From Planctomycetota bacterium (GTDB taxonomy: Bacteria; Planctomycetota; Phycisphaerae; UBA1845; UTPLA1): 64,000 bases of DNA. The stretch lies in contig JACRIM010000028.1 in NCBI GenBank assembly GCA_016235815.1, positions 62,001 to 126,000 on the forward strand, in the 5' to 3' direction. How positions within the stretch are numbered: the stretch's first letter is position 1; every line of letters starts with the position of its first letter. Below, in pieces: positions 53,735 through 60,415 of the stretch. The notes beneath the pieces are model-generated. The model was given only the letters and a program-made list of their open reading frames with translations, made no database searches and had not been told where the DNA came from. Made by a program: the position numbers and the translations under genes.

Positions 53735-53919
53735 AGGGGTACACCGGCCGCGCGGAGGTGGTCCACGTGCCGGGCAGATGATAAAGTCGTCGTTAGCCCC
53801 TGTCAAACCGGATTTTATGCGCGGAAGGGGTGATTTCCCGCCGGTTTTCGTCGGGTTCCCAGCTTAGGACTGTGGTACCGGCTTCTTGAACGATGGCAGG
53901 TACCGGAGTCATGAACTGT

Positions 53920-53940
53920 GGCACCGGTTTTCAACCGGTG
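53920..53940. repeat. REP-like hairpin, CACCGGTT/AACCGGTG
   Basis: A perfect 8-bp stem (53922-53929 and 53933-53940) with a TTC loop. Including the two leading G residues, the 21 bases match the minus-strand copy at 1591-1611 except at one stem pair, where C-G here replaces A-T there. Confidence 0.7.
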
Positions 53941-54377
53941 ATCTTCGTTACCGACGTCTCTCCATGCATGTCAACACTAGCCCCAAGGGGACGACTTAGC
54001 CTCAGCTAGCGGCCGTTGATCTCAATTAATGCCGGTACCAGTCACGGTGCCCTCTTACCCCCCTTTGAGTCTATGCAGAAGAAAGTGTGCTAAGTCGAAA
54101 TCAATGTGGGTGTTAAAGTCCACCAATCAAAGGCAGGGGGCCTGTGTGACAATGAAGCACTTGGTGTGAAAGACGTTTCACCGCGTTTCTCATTTTTTTC
54201 CGACTACATGTAATTTCGGATGAACTTGTGATCATCAGGTATTGAATAAAAGCTAGCGACCGTACACCCGCCTGCCACAATGGCAGTTCTTGTGAGTGAA
54301 CTCATGTTTTGGCAGAACTAACTTCTCTCGTCCACCCACTTTCCGGTTTGAAATACGCCATTTCCCGTCGTCGAAAG

Positions 54378-54393
54378 TGGCACGGTTCTTGCT
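54378..54393 (+). promoter_or_regulatory. Sigma-54 (-24/-12) promoter
   Basis: TGGCACG (54378-54384), four bases, then TTGCT (54389-54393) match the RpoN consensus exactly, with the GG and GC doublets 10 bases apart. It lies about 74 bp upstream of the ATG at 54467. Sigma-54 promoters need an ATP-dependent activator, so expression should be switched by a specific signal. Confidence 0.85.
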
Positions 54394-54466
54394 TTAACTG
54401 TTTGGAGCTTCGTGGCGGGCAATCCGTGGGGATACTCGGCTTCGGAGCAAAATAGGAGCCCAGACT

Positions 54467-55141
54467 ATGCCGACTTTAAAGCCGCCGCCGCGCCCGGACA
54501 TCGAAATCCGACGTGCTGTTCATCGTTACTTTTATGACCGCAACAAGGTCGGAACGAGCATGAGGGGTAAGAAGGGCGTGTCCGCCAAGATCAGCGTGGT
54601 ACAGTCCGAATTGAAAACGGCGCATGGCCTATCGCGCGCCGAAGTGACACGTGCCGTGGCATACCTGATCGATCAGGGATGGGTCACGACCGATGAGATT
54701 CACAAGACGTTTACCACTAATCAGGGTACGGCGATTCCTTCGAGCGTACTTTATTACCGCATTAGTGCTGCGGGCGTTGACAAGATAGAAGGCGAGGGTG
54801 AGTACACCATGCCAAAGTTTCACGGTATCAACATCAGCGCGACCGGGCAAAACATCATCACACTTGGCGACAACAATCAGGTGGACGCCAAGTACGAATC
54901 CATTGCCAACAGACTTATCGAGTTTAAGGACGTGGTCAGAAAGGCTAGCGATGTGAATGACGCGGACAAAGTCTCCATCATCGCCGACATTGACACGATG
55001 GAAAGCCAGTTGGCGAAGCCGGAACCGAACCGCACAGTCCTGCGAGCGATTTGGGCCGGAATCGAGAAGGTTGCGACCGCAACTTCACTCGCTGCAAACG
55101 TGGCGGCCATCGCTCCCTGCCTATCGCCACTGCTCGGTTAA
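54467..55141 (+). CDS. Orphan sigma-54-driven protein, winged-helix-like with helical C-terminal module
   Basis: The 224-residue protein starts after a clear AGGAG. Residues 10-110 look like a winged-helix domain (GLSRAEVTRAVAYLIDQGWV, then a strand-rich stretch). Near residue 118 comes HGINISATGQNIITLGDNNQ, a phrase seen in many bacterial accessory proteins. The rest is helical, including DIDTMESQLAKPEPNR and a hydrophobic end (SLAANVAAIAPCLSPLLG). This tail resembles C-terminal modules of some putative phage-defence or effector proteins, but that link is weak. Isolated in a gene-poor, repeat-rich stretch, it looks acquired. Function unknown. Confidence 0.65.
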   Translation: MPTLKPPPRPDIEIRRAVHRYFYDRNKVGTSMRGKKGVSAKISVVQSELKTAHGLSRAEVTRAVAYLIDQGWVTTDEIHKTFTTNQGTAIPSSVLYYRISAAGVDKIEGEGEYTMPKFHGINISATGQNIITLGDNNQVDAKYESIANRLIEFKDVVRKASDVNDADKVSIIADIDTMESQLAKPEPNRTVLRAIWAGIEKVATATSLAANVAAIAPCLSPLLG

Positions 55142-55206
55142 CTCGCTCGCACCGGAAAAGCGATTCTCTGGCGCATCCGTATTGCCACGGCGTCATAAGC
55201 GAGTAG

Positions 55207-55229
55207 GGTGGGTTCTTCCTGAACCCACC
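55207..55229 (+). terminator. Hairpin after the orphan gene
   Basis: GGTGGGTTC (55207-55215) and GAACCCACC (55221-55229) form a perfect 9-bp stem with a 5-nt loop, about 65 bp beyond the stop at 55141. Only a short TTT follows, so termination is possible but not certain. Its GTAGGGT lead-in resembles that of the minus-strand repeat at 5858-5956. Confidence 0.45.
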
Positions 55230-55900
55230 ATTTCCGAACAAACGCATACCATTTCCCTATCCACAACTGTGATACCCTGCGCAATTTGCGGATCCAACTG
55301 CCTACCTAACAAACACCTATAACAATTCACAGCCGCGCGCGAAACACTGATCAAGATTGATAAGCGTATGGACAGAACCCCGGGGACTCCGCGCCCGCAC
55401 CATGCCAATCCGCACCAGCCGCGCGCGATGCAAACGGAGTTCTGTCATGTTGAGAAGCAACATAGTCAATCTCGTGGCCGCTTGGCCCCTCGACCCCCTG
55501 GGCCCCCGATCCCCTTGTCCCCCGGTCCCCTCAGAAGTACGCCGGCAAACGCCAGCAAATGCCAGCACTTTTTCATTTCCCACGCCATTTTGCCGCAATT
55601 CCAGCCCCGCGTCGCGCAGCGGCCCCCCTCCTCCTCGCAGTTTACCAGCCGCGGTTGGTGCCTGTGTGCCTATGTCTCTATGTGCATGGTCAGCCCTGTT
55701 CGCCGTTCCCTCAGTCCCTCACCCCTTCCTCCGGCTCACGCCCTTCATCTCCACACGCTTCTTCGTCTTCCAGTCGTTCCACTTATCGATTGTCCAGTCC
55801 ATGATTATTAGGAACCGTCACCCTTGTTCTCGCCTCCTGAACCTCAGTTCGCTCAATATTCTATCGCAATCGCGAAATGGAGGCCACGAAGTGTTAGGCG

Positions 55901-55969
55901 GCCCTTTCAGGGCTTGGGGGTGAATCATCGCCCGGTTCCCCAGGGCGATGCCCCAGGCTCGGGCTGGGG
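55901..55969. repeat. Three consecutive hairpins
   Basis: GCCCT/AGGGC (55901-55913), CATCGCCC/GGGCGATG (55926-55950) and CCCCAG/CTGGGG (55951-55969) follow one another with perfect stems. They precede the hairpin array. The arrangement resembles a remnant of a mobile or REP-type element, but no transposase gene is visible. Confidence 0.6.
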
Positions 55970-56027
55970 CGCTCCGTTGGGGCTGGATTGAGAACGTACT
56001 CACGATCGCGTGGGGAGGAACAGACGG

Positions 56028-56425
56028 CTATGCAGAAAACAGGACACGGGAAGTGATTCCGTTTGGAGTGGGTGCGAGATGGGAATCTCGCACCAGCCGT
56101 AAATTTGGGTGCGAGAAAGGATTCACGCACCAGCACGTGGGTGCGAGAAAGGATTCTCGCACCAGCACGTCTATGTAGAAAACAGGACACGGGAAGTGAT
56201 TCCCTTTGGAGAGGGTGCGAGATGGGAATCTCGCACCAGCCGTAAATTTGGGTGCGAGAACGGATTCACGCACCAGCATAATTCACGCACCAGCACGTGG
56301 GTGCGAGAAGGGATTCTCGCACCAGCATAGAACGGATTCACGCACCAGCATGAAGGGATTCACGCACCAGCATGGGTGCGAGAAGGGATTCTCGCACCAG
56401 CAGAGAAAGGATTCACGCACCAGCA
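56028..56425. repeat. Dense palindromic repeat array (GGTGCGAGA family) with a 108-bp direct duplication
   Basis: About eleven GCACCAGC-ended units occupy 400 bp. Full units are hairpins with stems such as GGTGCGAGAA/TTCTCGCACC or GGTGCGAGAT/ATCTCGCACC and 4-nt loops; others are right halves only. A 108-bp block at 56028-56135 recurs at 56171-56278 with about four differences. No conserved spacers or genes are included. The array ends about 20 bp from the stop of the next minus-strand gene. Confidence 0.85.
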
Positions 56426-56446
56426 GCGTACGCGCGCGAATCGCCG

Positions 56447-57154
56447 TTATCCGCCCGGCGGGGGGCCGCCGTCGCCGGGGTCTTTTGTTTCCACTGCTTT
56501 GCGAAGGCGCACATAGTCCCGGTGCTGTTCCTTTTTGCGATCCGACTGGATGATCTCATCGAGCGCCTTGGTCGCGGCGGCCCAATCCTTTTCCATGACC
56601 GCCTTTTCCGCCGTGTCAAACAACTGGCGCATCCGCGCTTCGCGCGGCATCTGCGGTTTGGACTCATCGCTCATGTAGCCGGTGATGAACTTCACGAGAT
56701 AAACACTACCGATGACTCCGCCGGCGGCGAGGGCGGTAATGAAAATGTACTTGAAGGCAAAGGTGCCGAAGATCGCGCCGAAGAAGTCGGCGATCCTGGT
56801 GAAGATGGTCACCTTCTTCAGCGGGCCTTCTTCCAGTTCCGTCTTCTTTTTCTTTTCACCGGGCTTAACCGTCTTGCCGGTCATCTGATCGTAGCTGGCG
56901 ATCAGCTTGTTCTGCTCTTCACGGCGGGCGGCTTCTTCCTCGGCCGACAGTTGCTTTTTCTTCTGGGCTTCCTCAAAGCGCATCAGTGCGTCGGCGGCGT
57001 CGACGCTTGGTGACGAACCTCCGCCGGTTTTTGCAGGCTTGGCGGCGGGAATCTTCATCGGCGATGAACAGGCCGGGCAGCGCACGGCCTTGCCTGCGAG
57101 TTCGTCCTTGACCTTGAACTTTTTCCCGCACTTGCAGGCTGCAACAATGGCCAT
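56447..57154 (-). CDS. Zinc-ribbon membrane protein
   Basis: The ATG at 57154 begins MAIVAACKCGKKFKVKDEL, a Cys4 ribbon completed by VRCPACSS, so the longer frame to 57469 is not used. The 235-residue protein then has a charged coiled-coil-like region (about residues 60-115), one helix (AFKYIFITALAAGGVIGSVYL) and a helical C-terminus ending Gly/Pro-rich. No ribosome binding site is evident. It is the fifth ribbon-plus-helix protein in the window. Its stop lies beside the hairpin array. Confidence 0.75.
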   Translation of the reverse strand: MAIVAACKCGKKFKVKDELAGKAVRCPACSSPMKIPAAKPAKTGGGSSPSVDAADALMRFEEAQKKKQLSAEEEAARREEQNKLIASYDQMTGKTVKPGEKKKKTELEEGPLKKVTIFTRIADFFGAIFGTFAFKYIFITALAAGGVIGSVYLVKFITGYMSDESKPQMPREARMRQLFDTAEKAVMEKDWAAATKALDEIIQSDRKKEQHRDYVRLRKAVETKDPGDGGPPPGG

Positions 57155-57308
57155 TCGGCACGCGTCGTACGTTGGTTGAATCAAACGAACCGAGCCGCCT
57201 CGCTTCGCCGCCGAATTATTGCGACGGCGCGGGGCAATTACAAGCAGACGGGATGGATTTCCGGCCAGTGTACTTGACCGCCGGAGCCTCTGCCCTACGA
57301 TCCAACCC

Positions 57309-57941
57309 GTGGACGGGGTTACGCATACGACACCCATACGACGAATCCAGAATTGCCCACGGACGGCGCGGCGCGGAATGACCCTCGTCGAAATGACGAT
57401 CATTGGAATGATCGTGGGCGCCGGCCTCTTTCTCGTGACCGGCTGGATGAACACAACGCGACAGGGCACGAAACGCGATCTCGCGATTCACATGCTCCTG
57501 GAACTTGATAAGTCCCTCGCCCGCTATCACCGGTCCTGCGGGACATATCCGCCATCCTTCGGGCCGGATTCGGCCATCTCCGCCACGACCGTCCTTCTCG
57601 ATCATGAGCGAACCCGCAAGACGCTCGAAGAGTTGCCGAATTCGTGCTGGCGCGGACCCGGCCGGCGAACGCTGATTGACCCGTGGGGAACACCGGTTCG
57701 ATATTACGCATCGGCGGCGGAGTCTCCGGCGGTGAAAGCCAACAACAACCGGCCGCTTTTCGTGTCGGCCGGCCCGGATCGGGATTTTGGCGACACGCAC
57801 CACGCTCGCATTGGTGATAACCTTCGAAGCGACGACCCGGGGCCGTCTGGCTTCCGACTGCATGACATCATGCGCGATACGCTATCGGGCAAGGAGCAGG
57901 ACAGTGGCGAAACGGACAGTCGACCAGCAAATAGTGACTAG
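57309..57941 (+). CDS. Type IV pseudopilin-like protein
   Basis: A prepilin cleavage site is clear: a basic leader, then RRGMTLVEMTIIGMIVGAG, with Gly before the mature Met and Glu at position 5. The frame is open from 57219. A GTG at 57309 gives a leader of about 23 residues and is a guess, as no ribosome binding site is evident. The mature domain of about 185 residues ends in a polar tail. Its 3' end overlaps the pgk start by 38 bp. It is the second lone pseudopilin here. Confidence 0.72.
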   Translation: MDGVTHTTPIRRIQNCPRTARRGMTLVEMTIIGMIVGAGLFLVTGWMNTTRQGTKRDLAIHMLLELDKSLARYHRSCGTYPPSFGPDSAISATTVLLDHERTRKTLEELPNSCWRGPGRRTLIDPWGTPVRYYASAAESPAVKANNNRPLFVSAGPDRDFGDTHHARIGDNLRSDDPGPSGFRLHDIMRDTLSGKEQDSGETDSRPANSD

Positions 57942-59148
57942 TCTGCGCGTGCTCATGCGCGTGGATTTCAACGTGCCGATCGAGGACGGACGGATCACCG
58001 ATGATCGTCGCGTGACGCAGGCGTTGGAATCCATCCGCTCCGTCATCGATCGGGGCGGGATGCTGATCCTTATGAGCCACCTTGGCCGGCCGAAGGGCAA
58101 TGGGTACGAGGCCGAGTTCAGCCTGGAGCCGGTGGCAAAGCACCTTGTGGGATTACTCGGAAAACCGGTTGCCTTTGTGAAGGAGTGCGTCGGGCCGGAA
58201 GTCGATGCGGCGGCTCAACGATTGAAAAACGGCGATGTGCTGATGCTGGAGAATCTTCGCTTTCACGCCGAAGAGACGTTGATCGACTCGGCCAAGAAGA
58301 ACCCGGACAAGAAACTGACACCCGAGCAACGAACGGCGATTGATGCGTTCACGGCGGGGTTGGTCAAGAATGCGGACCTGTATTGCAACAACGCCTTCGG
58401 GACCTGTCATCGCAAACATGCCAGCATGTATGACGTGCCGATGATGCTCGGCGCGGGCAAACGGGTGGTCGGCCATCTCGTGGAAAAGGAACTTCGCTTC
58501 CTCGGGGATGCGTTGGCGCAACCGGCGCGTCCATTCGTGGCGATACTCGGCGGTGCCAAAGTCAGCGATAAGATCGGCGTGATCGAAAACCTGCTTCCAA
58601 AGGTGGACGCGATTCTGATCGGCGGCGCGATGTCGTACACGTTCCTCGCGGCACAGGGGATCGCAGTCGGCGCCAGCCTTTGCGAGCGCGACAAACTCGA
58701 ATTGGCAAAAAGCCTGCTCTCAAAAGCGGGCGGGAAGATTCACCTGCCGACCGACAGCGTGTGCGCGGCGAAGTTGGAAGCGGGTGCGGAAGCGAGTGTT
58801 GCGGCCGGCGCCGTGCCCGATGGCAAGATGGGTCTGGACATCGGCCCTGCGACGGTATCGGCATATCAATCAATAATTCGCAGCGCGAAGACGATCGTGT
58901 GGAACGGGCCGCTGGGTGTTTTTGAGACGCCCCCGTTCGACGCGGGGACGGTGGCGGTGGCCAAGGCCCTGGCTGATGCGACGCGAAATGGAGCCGTGAC
59001 GATTATTGGGGGCGGCGACTCGGCAGCGGCGGTGGAGGTCTGCGGGCTTGCGGACCAGATGACGCACATTTCCACCGGCGGCGGCGCGAGTCTTGAGTTT
59101 CTGGAGGGCAAGCCGTTCAAGACTCTGGAGATTCTCGACGACGCCTGA
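57904..59148 (+). CDS. pgk: Phosphoglycerate kinase
   Basis: Pgk transfers phosphate from 1,3-bisphosphoglycerate to ADP in glycolysis. The start is a GTG with AAGGAG 7 nt upstream, giving 414 residues. Motifs are MRVDFNVPIEDG, MSHLGRPKG, NLRFHAEE, GGAKVSDKIGVI, WNGPLGVFETPPFDAG and GGGDSAAAVE. The DAFGTAHR loop reads NAFGTCHRKHAS, with Asn for the usual Asp. The start lies inside the end of the pseudopilin gene. tpiA is far away, at 21.7 kb. Confidence 0.96.
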   Translation: MAKRTVDQQIVTSLRVLMRVDFNVPIEDGRITDDRRVTQALESIRSVIDRGGMLILMSHLGRPKGNGYEAEFSLEPVAKHLVGLLGKPVAFVKECVGPEVDAAAQRLKNGDVLMLENLRFHAEETLIDSAKKNPDKKLTPEQRTAIDAFTAGLVKNADLYCNNAFGTCHRKHASMYDVPMMLGAGKRVVGHLVEKELRFLGDALAQPARPFVAILGGAKVSDKIGVIENLLPKVDAILIGGAMSYTFLAAQGIAVGASLCERDKLELAKSLLSKAGGKIHLPTDSVCAAKLEAGAEASVAAGAVPDGKMGLDIGPATVSAYQSIIRSAKTIVWNGPLGVFETPPFDAGTVAVAKALADATRNGAVTIIGGGDSAAAVEVCGLADQMTHISTGGGASLEFLEGKPFKTLEILDDA

Positions 59149-59161
59149 CGCGACGCCGTGT

Positions 59162-59734
59162 ATGTTGAAACTCATCCTCATCCCTGCCGCACAAACCGAT
59201 TGGCGCGCCACCGGCCGCCTCGCGGGAGATACTGACTTACCGCTGAATGAAACGGGTCATCGGCAGGCCATTCTCTGGGCATCTCAACTCAGCACGATGC
59301 ACCCGGCCATCGTTCGTTGCGGCCCGGAGCAAAGCACCAAGCAGACCGCGTCAATCATCGCACACCAACTCGGCATACGAATGCGCACCGTGAAGAACCT
59401 GCGCGAGATGAACCTCGGCCACTGGCAGGGTCTGACCATTCAAGACTTTGAGGAACGCTTCCCCAAGGTGCATCGGCAGTGGCGGGCCGAGCCGGAATCC
59501 ATCGAGCCGCCGGAAGGAGAAACGGTGAGCGCCGTCGCCGATCGGCTGGCTACGGCCCTGTTGAAAATCCGAAAGAAACACGAGGATGAGACGGTCGCCC
59601 TCCCGCTGGGCCAGTATGCGTTTGCGATCCTGCGGTGTCGATTGATCGACGATTCTTATGCCCGCTTCTGGGAATATGTGGACGAGGAACAGCAGTATCA
59701 GACGGTCGATCTGCCCGACGAACCAACGAAGTGA
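59162..59734 (+). CDS. Histidine-phosphatase-superfamily protein lacking catalytic histidines
   Basis: The fold is clear from QTDW, LAGDTDLPLNETGHRQA, the PEQSTKQTASIIAHQLGI helix and LREMNLGHWQGLT. The first catalytic site, normally LxRHGET, reads LILIPAAQTDW, and the second, normally near SHGG, reads ALPLGQYAFAILRCRL. Both histidines are gone, so phosphatase or mutase activity is unlikely. It starts 13 bp after pgk and has 190 residues. It may bind a phosphorylated ligand or protein; similar degenerate members exist in planctomycetes, as far as I recall. Confidence 0.82.
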   Translation: MLKLILIPAAQTDWRATGRLAGDTDLPLNETGHRQAILWASQLSTMHPAIVRCGPEQSTKQTASIIAHQLGIRMRTVKNLREMNLGHWQGLTIQDFEERFPKVHRQWRAEPESIEPPEGETVSAVADRLATALLKIRKKHEDETVALPLGQYAFAILRCRLIDDSYARFWEYVDEEQQYQTVDLPDEPTK

Positions 59735-59737
59735 CGC

Positions 59738-60415
59738 ATGGAAACAGCAATCGCCACGTCCGGCCGTATTGAATTGGAGAAATGCGCCGCCGGCGTACTC
59801 GGCCATGCTGTGCTGTTGGAGCGAGCCCGGCGCGTCGCGGCACTGGGCGATTGGATCGCGGGGTTTGACGCCTTTCGGACGATTGCGTGCAGCCGGGATG
59901 CCGTGAGCGCGGCGTGCTTTTTCGTCGATTCATGGTGTGCCGCCGATGTTCGGGCCGGCCGGTTCGATCCGTATTCGCTCCCGATTGTGACGCCAACCGA
60001 ACAGCATGCGGACGCGGCGGCGGACGTTGCGGCGGTGGCCCTGGGCAATGTCGTGGATGGCGTCACGGGCGAGCTGGCTGTTTCCTCGATTCGACTCAGC
60101 GCAAGCCGCGCCATGCGAATGCCGGAGGCGCAGGTCGTCGCGGAGGCGGTGGGAGTTGATTCGATCGGGCCTGTGTGGCTGTCGGCCCAGGTCAGTCGAT
60201 GCGCCACCGAAGGTCGGCCGCTCGTATCAATTGTCCATCAGTGGCGACGACAACAGGACTATCAGTATTGGCCGGGACGCATCGAGGAAACGCTTCGATT
60301 TGAGGCGTCGCGGGCATTGGCTCGTCAGCGCCTTGAGGTGCTGGGTGCGCAGATTAATGCGCTGGAGACTCAGCTTCGCGGAGGCGACTGGTTAGAGGCG
60401 GAGTCGAATCGCTGA
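59738..60415 (+). CDS. Hypothetical protein
   Basis: The 225-residue protein has an alpha-rich first half (AGVLGHAVLLERARRVAALGD, then CSRDAVSAACFFVDSWCAAD) and a beta-rich middle. A helical C-terminus (EASRALARQRLEVLGAQINA) could be a coiled coil. No family is recognised. It starts 3 bp after the phosphatase-like gene and its stop shares one base with the next start, so the four genes from pgk onward are very likely one operon. Confidence 0.65.
   Translation: METAIATSGRIELEKCAAGVLGHAVLLERARRVAALGDWIAGFDAFRTIACSRDAVSAACFFVDSWCAADVRAGRFDPYSLPIVTPTEQHADAAADVAAVALGNVVDGVTGELAVSSIRLSASRAMRMPEAQVVAEAVGVDSIGPVWLSAQVSRCATEGRPLVSIVHQWRRQQDYQYWPGRIEETLRFEASRALARQRLEVLGAQINALETQLRGGDWLEAESNR

Larger units (their letters stand above)
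53735..54466. other. Long gene-free stretch upstream of the orphan sigma-54 gene
   Basis: These 732 bp contain no credible reading frame. They include a REP-like hairpin at 53920-53940 with a degenerate upstream copy near 53868-53895, small stems such as CTGCCA/TGGCAG near 54273-54287, and a T-run near 54190-54197. The sigma-54 promoter for the gene at 54467 is at 54378-54393. Composition is more A+T-rich than the surrounding genes. The amount of empty DNA is unusual for this window. Confidence 0.6.
55142..56446. other. Gene-free repeat-rich stretch
   Basis: No credible gene is visible in these 1.3 kb. The parts are a hairpin at 55207-55229, a pyrimidine-rich stretch at about 55480-55800 (plus strand mostly C and T), three consecutive hairpins at 55901-55969, and a dense palindromic array at 56028-56425. 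Short frames exist but are repeat translations or composition artefacts. Confidence 0.6.

Noticed and set aside
53868-53940. A second sigma-54 site because of TGGCACC
   Set aside because: The -12 TTGC element is missing at the correct spacing; the sequence is part of the REP-like hairpin.
55317-55598. A 93-codon minus-strand frame in the repeat-rich gap
   Set aside because: It includes a low-complexity Gly/Arg stretch from the pyrimidine-rich tract and has no ribosome binding site or family match.
56028-56425. CRISPR-like appearance of the repeat array
   Set aside because: The units are palindromes with no unique spacers of constant length, and no cas genes lie near.
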